This document shows, piece after piece, positions 44,771 to 53,492 of a stretch of DNA of 64,000 nt (position 1 is its first letter; each line of letters starts with the position of its first letter). The notes under the pieces were generated by a model that searched no databases, had not been told where the DNA came from, and saw only the letters and a list, made by a program, of their open reading frames with translations. This DNA is from Gemmatimonas sp. (GTDB taxonomy: Bacteria > Gemmatimonadota > Gemmatimonadetes > Gemmatimonadales > Gemmatimonadaceae). The position numbers and the translations under genes are program-made. The stretch is from NCBI GenBank assembly GCA_013822425.1, contig PNKL01000007.1, positions 1 to 64,000 on the forward strand, given 5' to 3'.

Positions 44771-45752
44771 GGGGCCAACGTACCCGCCATCCGGGGGGGC
44801 CGCAAGCGTGCGCGATGCCCTGCGGGCGGTGCGGCAGGCGGGCGCTGCGGAGGCCGCATCCGAGCCGCCGCTCGAGCTGCGCCTCGTCGCCCCCGAGCCG
44901 CCGCGGCTGCAGCGCGCGGAACCGCTCGAGGGCGACGCGGTGCGTGTGCGCCGCGTGCCGGGCGATCCCGTGGTCGGCATCGCCGCCTTTCTCGACGGCA
45001 TCCAGGAAAGCCGCGTGATCGCGCACTGGCCAGGCGGCATCCCGCTGGTGCACGGCACCGTCGCTGCCGCGGTGCGACTCCGGCGCTCGCGCACGCTCGT
45101 CGCCTGGCGGTCGGACAGCGTGCGCGTGGAACGCGCGCTCTTCGTGCCGCGCGCCGCCGTTGGCGAGGCCGCGTGGGACGCGCTCGGCGCGGAATGCGAC
45201 GTGCGTGACACGCTGGCGCGAGGCGAAGAGGGGCCGTGGCACCCGCAGGAGTTCACCGCGCGCGCACTGAGCGCCGTGCAGCGGCGGCGGGAGAGCGCCG
45301 AAACGGTATGCGCCGAGTTGTGGTGCGCCGAGGGCGACGGCCCGCTGTTTGTGGACGGCGGCATCGCGGCCGTCGGCGCCGCCGCACACTCGACGCGCGC
45401 CATCGGCGTGGTGAAGTCGCATCGCACGCTCTACGTCGATGGCGATGCGCTGCCGGTCGTGCTGGCACTCGCCGCCGGTGAGCGCACCACGGCGTTCACC
45501 GTGACGTCGCCGCGTCGGGCGCCGGTGGCGAGCTGGTACTTGCGTCTCCGCGAGCCGGCGGCACATGACGCGCTCTGGGGTCTCGTGCGCGTCGAAGCGG
45601 CGCTCGACGGGGCGACGGCGGAGCGCGCCGACCTCGTCTCGCGCTGGCTGCTCGCCGAGCGCGCCCCCGTGTCGCTCCCCGATCCCCGCTGGGGAGCGAT
45701 GGCGTACGGCGTTAGGTTGACGGAAGAGTACCTGCGGGCGGTGACCAGGTGA
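44751..45752 (+). CDS. nurA: NurA-like nuclease (bacterial NurA domain)
   Basis: 333 residues. The NurA pattern is visible as EGDGPLFVDGGIAAVGAAAH (~residues 193-212, DG-hydrophobic pattern that carries the metal ligand), followed by RAIGVVKSHRTLYVDG, and a C-terminal VSLPDPRWGAMAYGVRLTEE with the usual YP/Y..A helix replaced. NurA is a RNase H-fold 5'-3' exonuclease that works with HerA to resect DNA ends. The immediate neighbour is a HerA-like gene on the same strand (88 bp gap), which is the main support. Alternative start ATG 44769. The family call would be weak on its own. Confidence 0.68.
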   Translation: MSAERRMGPTYPPSGGAASVRDALRAVRQAGAAEAASEPPLELRLVAPEPPRLQRAEPLEGDAVRVRRVPGDPVVGIAAFLDGIQESRVIAHWPGGIPLVHGTVAAAVRLRRSRTLVAWRSDSVRVERALFVPRAAVGEAAWDALGAECDVRDTLARGEEGPWHPQEFTARALSAVQRRRESAETVCAELWCAEGDGPLFVDGGIAAVGAAAHSTRAIGVVKSHRTLYVDGDALPVVLALAAGERTTAFTVTSPRRAPVASWYLRLREPAAHDALWGLVRVEAALDGATAERADLVSRWLLAERAPVSLPDPRWGAMAYGVRLTEEYLRAVTR

Positions 45753-45787
45753 GTGGGTCAAGGCACGCGCGACCTGAATCGTAATCC

Positions 45788-45820
45788 GGAATCCAAGTTC
45801 TGAATCACGACTCGGATTCC
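45788..45820. repeat. GGAATCC inverted repeat in the nurA-herA gap
   Basis: GGAATCC (45788-45794) and GGATTCC (45814-45820) are complementary 19 nt apart. It may be a small attenuator or a repeat remnant. Confidence 0.4.
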
Positions 45821-45840
45821 AAATCCTCAATCGTCTCCCG

Positions 45841-47787
45841 ATGCCCATTGGCCGAGTCGTCGCCACCGAACGCCGTCCCAACACGCCCCACGAGTTCCAC
45901 TTCTGGACTGCGCTCGACGCGCCGGTGGGGATCGGAACCATCGTACGCGTCGAAGGGCCGCCCACAGGCGAGGGCCGGCTCGCCACGATCTACGGCGTCG
46001 TGGTCGAGGGCTTCTCCTACACTGACCTCCAGACGCCGCTGCACGACGTCATCGGCGCGGACGGCGATCCGGCTGCGGCCACGCGCGCACCCACCGATCG
46101 CACCGAAATCCGTCTCTATACCGCACACGCGCTGCGCCATGTACCCGACGAGCCGCTCCAGCCGGTGCCCATGGGTACTGTGCACCTGGCTACCGAGGAC
46201 GACATCGCCGTCGCGCTACGCATGGACGGTTACCTGCGCGCAGGGCAGCACACCGGCATCCCGATCGGCGTCTATCGCTCCGGCACCATGCAGGCGCCGA
46301 TCTACCTCGACGCCGACTTCCTCCTCGGCCCCGAGGCCGCGCACCTCAACATCTCGGGCGTCTCAGGGCTTGCGACGAAGACGAGCGCGGTGGAGTGGCT
46401 GCTGAGCTCGATCTTCGCGCACTTCCCGGCGCAGAAGGGGAGCGTGGCCGCCGTCTGCTTCAACGTGAAGGGACCGGACCTCTGCTTCCTCGACCAACTC
46501 TCCGAGAAGCTCGATGACGCCGACCGTGCGCTGTACGAGGCGGCCGGCGTGCCGGCCGAACCCTTCCAGCACGTCGAGTACTTCGCGCCATGGACCGCGC
46601 GCGGCCACGCGTTGGCGACGCTGCGCTCCAACGCCGCGCTCTCGCACAACGTGCATCCGCTGTCGTGGGGGCTGCGCGAGGTGCTGCAGTACGCCGAGGT
46701 GCTGCTCAACAAGGATGACGTGGACGCCAAGGCCGACGCCCTCATCGACTTTATCCGCGAGCGCGTCGTCAACCAGGAGTTCTCCGATCCCATCCTGCCG
46801 CGCGCGCACACCGTCCGGTCGTTCTCCGACCTCGAGCAGTGGTTCCGCGACGTCCTGCGCGGGATGGAGTCGCGCAACGCCGAAACCTGGCGGACGCACC
46901 ACGTGGCCACCATTCGCAAGGTGCGCAACCGGCTCACCAACATCTCCACGCGCTGCCGCGGACTGGTCACCGACGACGGCACCTCCAACGACCTGCCCTT
47001 CGGGTCGTTCAAGGACCGCGCCGTCTATGTCATCGACGTGGCCTCCTCCGAAGAGGATGCGCAGGACCTGATCTTTGCGCGCGTGGTGTCGCAGCTGCGC
47101 GAGCAGCTCGAACGGCGGACGCTCGGGGTCGATCACGTCGTCGTCTTCGTGGACGAGCTGAACAAGTACGCGCCGTCGGACGGGCCCGATACCTATGTGC
47201 GGCAGATGCTGCTCGACATCGCCGAGCGCGGCCGGTATCTGGGGCTCGTCCTCTTCGCCGCGCAGCAGTTCCGGTCGCAAGTGCATCGCCGGGTGGTCGG
47301 CAACTGCGGCACCGCCTTGTTCGGCCGCATGGACATGGATGAGCTCGCCACGCCGGGCTACGCGACCCTCGCGCCCGCAACGCGCATCAAGCTCTCCACG
47401 CTCGACAAGGGGCAGTTGATGGTGCGCCACCCGCACTTCGCACAGCCCGTCTTCGTGCGCTTCCCGCGCCCCGCCGTGCTGGGCGGGCGCGAGGGCGTGG
47501 AGCGGTTCCCGGCGGAGCCGGAGCCGTCGCTCGAGGTGGCGGTGACGCGTACGCTACGGGCCCTCGACCCCTCGGTCACCCTCGAATGGGTCAAGCAGGC
47601 CATCGTGGCGGCCCCGGAGGACGATGTACTTCGCGCGCGCAATCGCACCCTGCAGGCGCGCCCGGAGGACGTGAAGGCCTACTTCCGCGCGCAGTTCCGG
47701 TCACGGGTGCAGGCCGAGTCGGTCGGCGCGCGCCCGGCGTCCCTACCGCTCGCTGGCGCCGGAGGCGACGATCCCTATGGCTTCTAA
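45841..47787 (+). CDS. herA: HerA-like hexameric ATPase/translocase
   Basis: 648 residues. N-terminal HAS-barrel-like portion (IGRVVATERRPNTPHEFHFW, GTIVRVEGPPTGEGRLATIY), then the FtsK/HerA ATPase core with an atypical P-loop, NISGVSGLATKTSAVEW (~residues 169-185), and Walker B HVVVFVDELNKYAPSDGP (~430-447). Ends with FRSQVHRRVVGNCGTALFGR as a sensor/Arg-finger region. HerA pumps DNA to NurA during end resection. The P-loop lacks the Gly that usually precedes the Lys; such a variant seems to occur in bacterial HerA-like ATPases, but I cannot verify this. Operon with nurA upstream and mre11/rad50 downstream. Confidence 0.82.
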   Translation: MPIGRVVATERRPNTPHEFHFWTALDAPVGIGTIVRVEGPPTGEGRLATIYGVVVEGFSYTDLQTPLHDVIGADGDPAAATRAPTDRTEIRLYTAHALRHVPDEPLQPVPMGTVHLATEDDIAVALRMDGYLRAGQHTGIPIGVYRSGTMQAPIYLDADFLLGPEAAHLNISGVSGLATKTSAVEWLLSSIFAHFPAQKGSVAAVCFNVKGPDLCFLDQLSEKLDDADRALYEAAGVPAEPFQHVEYFAPWTARGHALATLRSNAALSHNVHPLSWGLREVLQYAEVLLNKDDVDAKADALIDFIRERVVNQEFSDPILPRAHTVRSFSDLEQWFRDVLRGMESRNAETWRTHHVATIRKVRNRLTNISTRCRGLVTDDGTSNDLPFGSFKDRAVYVIDVASSEEDAQDLIFARVVSQLREQLERRTLGVDHVVVFVDELNKYAPSDGPDTYVRQMLLDIAERGRYLGLVLFAAQQFRSQVHRRVVGNCGTALFGRMDMDELATPGYATLAPATRIKLSTLDKGQLMVRHPHFAQPVFVRFPRPAVLGGREGVERFPAEPEPSLEVAVTRTLRALDPSVTLEWVKQAIVAAPEDDVLRARNRTLQARPEDVKAYFRAQFRSRVQAESVGARPASLPLAGAGGDDPYGF

Positions 47788-47796
47788 CGAAGCAGA

Positions 47797-47945
47797 GTGA
47801 GGCAGAGAACGGCAGAGGACGGCGGAGGACGGCAGTAATCGGAACCGCTGCCGTTCTCTGCCGTTCTCTGCCGTTCTCTGCCGTTCTCTGCCGTTCTCTG
47901 CCGTTCTCTGCCGTACTCTGTCGCACTCTGTCGCACTCTGTCCCT
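47797..47945. repeat. 10-bp GGCAGAGAAC repeats as inverted repeat (family B)
   Basis: Left: four GGCAGAGAAC/GGCAGAGGAC units after the herA stop. Right: about seven CCGTTCTCTG units plus CGCACTCTGT variants. Arms can pair around TAATCGGAAC. This separates herA from mre11 within an otherwise compact run, so it could attenuate downstream transcription. Confidence 0.88.
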
Positions 47946-47979
47946 CCGCATAGATTTCTCCGCTCTGCTCCCGCGCCCT

Positions 47980-49182
47980 GTGCGACTCGTCCACCTCTCC
48001 GACCTCCACCTCGGCTTCCGCCAGTTCCAGCGCGTCACGCCGGCTGGCAAGAACCAGCGCGAGGCGGACGTGGCGCAGTCGTTCACGCGCGCCATCGACA
48101 AGGTCATCGCCCTCGCGCCTGACCTGGTCCTGATCGGCGGGGACGTCTTCCACACCGTGCGGCCGACCAACCCGGCCATCCTGCACGCGTTCCAGCAGTT
48201 TTCCCGGCTCCGCGCGGCGTTGCCGAACGCCATCGTCGTCATCGTCGCCGGCAACCACGACATGCCGCGCTCGAGCGAGACGACGTGCATCCTGCGCCTG
48301 TTCGAGCCGCTCGGGTTCCACATCGCCGACGTGACGACGCGCCGGCTGCAGTTCCCGGAACACGAGCTGTCCATCCTCGCCGTGCCCGACCTGCCGCCGG
48401 GGAGCGTGGACCTGTCGCCGGACCTCGCGTTCAAGCACAACGTCCTGCTGCTCCACGGCGAGGTGGAGGGCGCGCTGCCCGAGGGAGCGCGCGAGGACGA
48501 GCGCGCCTCGATGCCAATTCCCGCGTCGGCCGTGTCGCACGAGCGGTGGGACTACGTGGCGCTCGGCCACTACCACGTGTACCGCAAGGTGGGCCCCAAC
48601 GCGTACTACTGCGGCTCGCTCGACTACACGAGCACGAACAGTTGGGGCGAGTACGCGGAGGAGAAGGCCGCGAAGCTTCCGGGCAAGGGGCTGATCGAGC
48701 GCGACCTCGCCACGGGGAAGCAGGCCTTCCACGCGCTGCCGGTCACGCGGAAGATCATCGATCTGCCGCCGATCGCCGGACGCGGGCTCTCGGCGGTGGA
48801 CCTCGACGCGGCCATTGCCGCCACGGTGGAGAAGTGCCCCGACGGCGGCATCGAGGGCAAGGTGGTGCGCCTCGTCGTGCGCGACGTGCCGCGCCACGTC
48901 GTGCGCGAACTCGACCACCAGCGGCTGCGCGAGTTCCAGCGGCGCGCGCTCCACTTCGCGCTCGACACGCGGCGGCCCACCGTGGTGCGCACCGCCGTGG
49001 CGGAGAGCGGGGCGCCCGGCAGGCGGCCGTCGCTCGCCGACACCCTGCGCGAGGCGCTGCGCAGCCGCGTGCTGACGAGCGACATCGACCGTGACCGGCT
49101 GGTGGCGCTGGGCGAGCACTACCTGCGCGAGGCCGAGCACGACATGGCGGTGCGCGGCGTGGACGAACCGGAGACCGCGTGA
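47980..49182 (+). CDS. mre11: Mre11/SbcD-type DNA repair nuclease
   Basis: 400 residues from GTG 47980. All Mre11 phosphoesterase motifs are in place: RLVHLSDLHLGF (I), LVLIGGDVFH (II), VIVAGNHDMPR (III), LLLHGEVEG (IV), VALGHYHVYRKVGPN (V) and YCGSLDYTSTNSWGE. With Rad50 it processes double-strand breaks and protein-blocked ends. The stop overlaps the rad50 GTG as GTGA. The capping domain is short, as in bacterial/archaeal SbcD. Confidence 0.93.
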   Translation: MRLVHLSDLHLGFRQFQRVTPAGKNQREADVAQSFTRAIDKVIALAPDLVLIGGDVFHTVRPTNPAILHAFQQFSRLRAALPNAIVVIVAGNHDMPRSSETTCILRLFEPLGFHIADVTTRRLQFPEHELSILAVPDLPPGSVDLSPDLAFKHNVLLLHGEVEGALPEGAREDERASMPIPASAVSHERWDYVALGHYHVYRKVGPNAYYCGSLDYTSTNSWGEYAEEKAAKLPGKGLIERDLATGKQAFHALPVTRKIIDLPPIAGRGLSAVDLDAAIAATVEKCPDGGIEGKVVRLVVRDVPRHVVRELDHQRLREFQRRALHFALDTRRPTVVRTAVAESGAPGRRPSLADTLREALRSRVLTSDIDRDRLVALGEHYLREAEHDMAVRGVDEPETA

Positions 49183-51683
49183 GACTGTCCCGGCTGCGCC
49201 TCGTCAACTTCCGCCAGCACGCGGACAGCACGCTCCTGTTCGACAGCGGGCTGACGGGGATCATCGGCCCGAACGGGTCGGGCAAGACGACGATCCTCGA
49301 GGCCATCAAGTGGGCGCTCTACGGCGGGGACGCGACGCGCGGCACGGTGGACTCCATCCGGTTCGCGCGCGCAAGCGCGCGCTCGCCGGTGCGCATCGAA
49401 CTCGACTTCGACCTGGGCGGGCACCGCTACCGGCTGGTGCGCGCGCTGACCACGGCCGACCTCTTCGTGGACGGCGGAGAGCGCCCCATCGCCACCGGCT
49501 CGTCGGCGGTGACCGACGTCGTGCGCCGCAAGCTCGGCATGTCGCTCGACGAGTTCGACAACACCTACTTCACGGCGCAGAAGGAACTGGCGGTGATGGC
49601 GACGCTGACGGCGGCGGCGCGCGCGCAGTTCCTCTCGCGCGTGCTCGGCTACGAGAAGCTGCGCTCGGCGCAGGACCTGTGCGACGAGCGCCGCAAGGCG
49701 CTGCGCAACGAGGCCAACGGCATGCGCTCGGGAATGCCCGACCCGGAACTGCTCGCCCGACAGCTCGCCGACGCCGAGTCGCGGCTGCGCGACGCCCAGG
49801 CGCGTGCCGCCGCCGCGGCGGTGGAGCAGGCGCGCGCCCAGCAGGAACTTGGCGCGCTGCAGCCACGGTGGTTGGACGCCCAGCGCGCGCGCGAGGAGTT
49901 GCAGGGGCTGGACGCCGAGCGTCGCGTCCTCGAGGCCGAAGCGGCGGCGCTCACGCGCACGGTCGAGCGTGTGGAGGGCGAGCTGGTGCACGTGGCCGAG
50001 GCGCGCGCCCAGCTCGTGCCGCTTGCCGAGGCGCTCGTGCCCTTCCACGAGATCGGCGAGCAGTTGACCAGCCAGCGCGAACTCGCGGTGTCCGACGGAC
50101 GCCGGCAGGCGCTGCAGGAGTCGGCCATGGAGCTGTCGGCCGACCTGCAGCGCCTGCGCGAGGGCCGCTCGCGGCTCGAGACGGCGCCGGTGGTCGAGGA
50201 GCAGCTCACCGAGGAGATGGAGCAGAAGCGTCGCCGGCTCGAGGAACTGCAGGGCAGGCTCGAGCTACGCCGCACCGAGTGGGTGCGCGACCGGCAGGAG
50301 GCGGAGACGCGCCGCAACGCGCTGCGCGCGCAGTACCAGGAACTGCGCGAGCAGAAGGACAAGCTGAAGGCGGCCGGCGAAGAGGGAGCGTGCCCCACGT
50401 GCAGCCGGCCGCTGCTCGATCATTACCATCGCGTCATGGAGTTCCTCGAGACGCAGATCGAGGCGGTGAGCGCCGACGGGCTCTATTTCCGCCAGCGCCT
50501 CGAACAGCTCGAGGGAATGCCCGAGGACATCGTCGCGCTCGACGAGGAGCGCCGGCAGGCGATGCAGGAGGCGAGCGCGCTCGAGCGCAAGCTGGCGCGC
50601 ACGCAGGTGGCGGTCGGCCAGCTCGAGCAACTGGCGCGCGACCTCGCGCAAAAGGAGCAGCGGCACGCCGCGCTCGAGGCGGAGCTGGCCTCGCTGCCCG
50701 GCGGCTACGAGCGCGCGCGGCACCAGGCGCTCGAGGCGCGGTTCGAGGAGCTCGCGGCGCTCAGCACGCAGGCCAACCGGCTCAACACGCAGGTGGAACG
50801 CGAGCCGGCGCTGCGGCGTGAACTCGAGTCGGCGCAGCGCGGCATCGCCGCGGCGCAGGGCAAGCGTGAGGAAATCGCCGCGCGGCTTGGGACGATCGCG
50901 CACTCGGAGGAGGCGTTCGCCGCGCTGCGTGAGGCGCACATGAAGGCCGAGGGCACGGTGCAGGCGGCGGCGATGGCGGTGCTGAACGCCGAGGCGGAGG
51001 CACGGCTGGCGATGTCGGACCGTGATCGCGTCGTCACCGCGCAACGCGAACTCGCCGAGCGCCGCGATCGCCTGGAGCAGGTCGAGGCCGACAAGCGGTT
51101 GCACGACGAGCTGTACCGCGCCTACTCGGACCTGCGCACCGACCTCAACTACCAGATGCGGCCCGAGATCTCCGAGCTGGCGAGCGGCTTCCTGGCGGCG
51201 CTCACCGACCGGCGTTTCAGCGAGCTCGACCTCGACGAGAGATACCGCATTGCGATCCTCGAGGATGGCGTGCCGATTCCCGTCATCTCCGGCGGCGAGG
51301 AGGACCTGGCCAATCTGGTCCTGCGCCTCGCCATCTCGCAGATGATCGCGGAGCGCAGCGGGCAGCCGTTCTCGCTGCTGATCCTGGACGAGGTGTTCGG
51401 CTCGCTCGATGAGACGCGCCGGCAGAACGTGATCGCGCTGCTGCGCGCGCTGCGCGACCAGTTCGACCAGGTCATCGTGATCACGCACATCGACGACGTG
51501 CGCGACGGGCTCGACCAGGTCTTCGTCATCGGGAACGACGAGAAGACAGGCGCGTCACGCGTGACACGCGGCGACGCCGACCTCGTGGCCGACGCGGACG
51601 GCCTGCTTGCGATGGCCGCCGCCGGCGTCGGTGAGGGCGAAGGCAGTGCGGGCGGCGTCGGTGAGGATGGAGGCGGCGCGTGA
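49179..51683 (+). CDS. rad50: Rad50/SbcC-type SMC ATPase
   Basis: 834 residues. Walker A IIGPNGSGKTTILEAIKWAL (~27-46), two long coiled coils (roughly 150-400 and 430-640), a zinc hook GACPTCSRPLLDHYH near residue 405, ABC signature VISGGEEDLANLVLRLA (~702-718) and Walker B LLILDEVFGSLDETRRQN. ATP-driven clamp for Mre11. It is shorter than E. coli SbcC (~1050) and close to archaeal Rad50 size (~880), which agrees with the HerA-NurA context. Confidence 0.94.
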   Translation: MRLSRLRLVNFRQHADSTLLFDSGLTGIIGPNGSGKTTILEAIKWALYGGDATRGTVDSIRFARASARSPVRIELDFDLGGHRYRLVRALTTADLFVDGGERPIATGSSAVTDVVRRKLGMSLDEFDNTYFTAQKELAVMATLTAAARAQFLSRVLGYEKLRSAQDLCDERRKALRNEANGMRSGMPDPELLARQLADAESRLRDAQARAAAAAVEQARAQQELGALQPRWLDAQRAREELQGLDAERRVLEAEAAALTRTVERVEGELVHVAEARAQLVPLAEALVPFHEIGEQLTSQRELAVSDGRRQALQESAMELSADLQRLREGRSRLETAPVVEEQLTEEMEQKRRRLEELQGRLELRRTEWVRDRQEAETRRNALRAQYQELREQKDKLKAAGEEGACPTCSRPLLDHYHRVMEFLETQIEAVSADGLYFRQRLEQLEGMPEDIVALDEERRQAMQEASALERKLARTQVAVGQLEQLARDLAQKEQRHAALEAELASLPGGYERARHQALEARFEELAALSTQANRLNTQVEREPALRRELESAQRGIAAAQGKREEIAARLGTIAHSEEAFAALREAHMKAEGTVQAAAMAVLNAEAEARLAMSDRDRVVTAQRELAERRDRLEQVEADKRLHDELYRAYSDLRTDLNYQMRPEISELASGFLAALTDRRFSELDLDERYRIAILEDGVPIPVISGGEEDLANLVLRLAISQMIAERSGQPFSLLILDEVFGSLDETRRQNVIALLRALRDQFDQVIVITHIDDVRDGLDQVFVIGNDEKTGASRVTRGDADLVADADGLLAMAAAGVGEGEGSAGGVGEDGGGA

Positions 51684-52642
51684 GCGCCGCGCTGAAGCCG
51701 GGGCCGCGCGGCGTGCGGCTGCGCCAGCTGGTGCGTGAGGACATCGGGCCGCTCAACCAGCTCTTCGCCGATGCGTTCTCCGACCGGTACCGCCGCGACG
51801 GGCTGGCCGGCGTGCGGGTACCGCCGCTGAACCCGGTCATCTGGCGTTACGCGATTGACGACGCTGGCGATGGGGCCGTGTGCTGGGAGGATGTGGACGG
51901 CCGCATGGTGGCGTTCAACGTCACGCATCAGTCGGGGACCGAGGGATGGATGGGGCCGCTGGCCGTGCGGCCCGAGTGGCAGGGCACGGGGCTCGGCAAG
52001 CAGGTCGTGACGCGGGGCGTCGAGTTTCTTCGATCGCGGGGCTGTACGGTGATCGGGCTCGAGACGATGCCGCGTACCATGGACAACATCGGCTTCTATT
52101 CACGACTGGGCTTCGTCCCCGCGCGGATGACGGTCACGTTCGCGATCGAGGCGACGCCGGCGCGCTGCTCGCTGCTGTCGCGGCTCGACGCTGTCGACAC
52201 GGACGCGGCGCTCCGGGCGTGCGCGGAGCTCCTGCAGCGCATGCAGCCCGGCGTGGACTTCACGCGCGAGATTCAGCTCACGCGCAAGCTAGGCATCGGC
52301 GACACGGTGCTGCTCTACGGTCCGGGCGGCCTGGAAGGGTTCGCGCTCTGCCACGAGGCGGCGCTCATCGAGGGCCGGCCGCGTGATGAGGTGCGCGTGC
52401 TGAAGCTCGCGGTGGGTGACCTGGCGCAGTTGACGCCCCTGCTTTCGGCCGTTGGCGGCTACGCACGCGACTGCGGGATGGTCCGCGCGGCGGTGCGCGT
52501 GCAGGGCGACTACCCCGACGCCTACCAGAGGCTGGTCGCCGCCGGCGGACGCGTGCGGTGGACGGACCTGCGCATGACACTCGCGGGCAGCGCTGAGCGA
52601 ATCCCGGAGCGGGGCGCGGTCTTTTCGAACTGGGAGATCTGA
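51680..52642 (+). CDS. GNAT-family acetyltransferase
   Basis: 320 residues from GTG 51680, GTGA overlap with rad50. GNAT acetyl-CoA motif LAVRPEWQGTGLGKQVVTRG (~92-111), and YSRLGFVPARMTV. A second C-terminal half (~170-320; DFTREIQLTRKLG, ALIEGRPRDEVRVLKL) resembles the Acetyltransf_18/YitI-like domain. Two-domain GNATs acetylate small molecules or proteins. Coupling to rad50 is notable, but a role in repair is not proven. Confidence 0.85.
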   Translation: MSAALKPGPRGVRLRQLVREDIGPLNQLFADAFSDRYRRDGLAGVRVPPLNPVIWRYAIDDAGDGAVCWEDVDGRMVAFNVTHQSGTEGWMGPLAVRPEWQGTGLGKQVVTRGVEFLRSRGCTVIGLETMPRTMDNIGFYSRLGFVPARMTVTFAIEATPARCSLLSRLDAVDTDAALRACAELLQRMQPGVDFTREIQLTRKLGIGDTVLLYGPGGLEGFALCHEAALIEGRPRDEVRVLKLAVGDLAQLTPLLSAVGGYARDCGMVRAAVRVQGDYPDAYQRLVAAGGRVRWTDLRMTLAGSAERIPERGAVFSNWEI

Positions 52643-52709
52643 ACGCGGCGCCTCACGCACACGCAGGCTTGCATGCCGGCGCGCCGGCATGCAAGCACGC
52701 CGCTGCGCG

Positions 52710-52865
52710 CTACTTTCTGCCGATGGCCTTGGGCTTCACGATGCCGTACACCCAGAGCGCGACGCCGCCGGTGAGGAGCAGGTGAATCCAGCCCGGTGCC
52801 TGATAGAGCACGGTGGCGACTCCCCAGACGACGAGCAGGGCGAGGCCGGCGAGGGTGTAGGGCAT
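52710..52865 (-). CDS. Small membrane protein, lmo0937/DUF5670-like (51 aa)
   Basis: Fifty-one codons from ATG 52865 to TAG 52710. MPYTLAGLALLVVWGVATVL, then GWIHLLLTGGVALWVYGIV and a basic tail KPKAIGRK. The pattern of an N-terminal helix, then Gly-hydrophobic-HLLL-helix and short end matches the lmo0937/DUF5670 group of membrane miniproteins. Function unknown. Confidence 0.7.
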   Translation of the reverse strand: MPYTLAGLALLVVWGVATVLYQAPGWIHLLLTGGVALWVYGIVKPKAIGRK

Positions 52866-53238
52866 GGGTGGAAGCTAAGCGCGTGGTGGCGCCGGACGGA
52901 AGGCGACGTGTCGGGCGGCGTTCCGGTATGCGCCGTGCCGGCGCGGGCACGGGGCGCCGTCGGGCTCCACTTTCAGGACGCTGGCCCCGATGCTATTGTA
53001 GAGCTCGGAAGGGGCGAAGCGGACTACTTTTTTGAGCCAACAAGTCCTCCGAGTGGCATCCGACAACTTGGTTGACGTCAGGCCCCCACGCGGGGAAGGC
53101 GGAAGGCCGGGTGAGGGGCTCATCATTCGACAGGGCTTCAAAAACCCCGCTTCGTTCCAGCTTGGAGCAGCGCCCCGTTCATTTCGGTGAGCGGGGCGTT
53201 GTGCGTGTGGGGCGTACGCTGGGCTGCGCGGCGCACGC
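52866..53238. other. Intergenic region with a possible stem-loop
   Basis: About 370 bp. Contains CGCCCCG (~53170) facing GCGGGGCG (~53190) as a short hairpin, otherwise no clear gene. A minus-strand frame reads VVRFAPSELYNSIGASVLKV before a stop, perhaps a gene remnant, but I cannot identify it. Confidence 0.35.
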
Positions 53239-53492
53239 CTACGGCGTGCCGAGCGCCTCTTCGAACAGCGCGGGGAGATCGATGTCGAGTGGCACCGCTG
53301 CACCCGGTGGGTTCCAGTGAAGCGTCTCGCTAGCGATCCCAGCGGTATCACCACCGACTGGTGCGGCCCGTTGGGTGACGGCGTCACCAACAGCACCCCG
53401 TCGATGCACTCGTGGCGGTTCCCGTCCTCCGGGAGCGTATCGAGGTCGTCTGGGAGCCAGTACCTGGACTCGGTCGCGATAGCCATGCCCAT
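53239..53492 (-). pseudogene. Uma2-family (DUF820) pseudogene with internal deletion
   Basis: From ATG 53492/53486 the sequence reads MGMAIATESRYWLPDDL, EDGNRHECIDGVLLVTPSPN and HQSVVIPLG, matching the intact Uma2 proteins at 54131 and 58871. At about 53330 it shifts frame directly into ETLHWNPPGAAVPLDIDLPA, the family C-terminus. About 110 central residues, including the nuclease core, are missing. The promoter box is intact and like those of the two intact copies. Confidence 0.85.

Noticed and set aside
47797-47945. CRISPR array
   Set aside because: Units are contiguous 10-bp repeats without unique spacers of 25-40 bp, and no cas genes are near.
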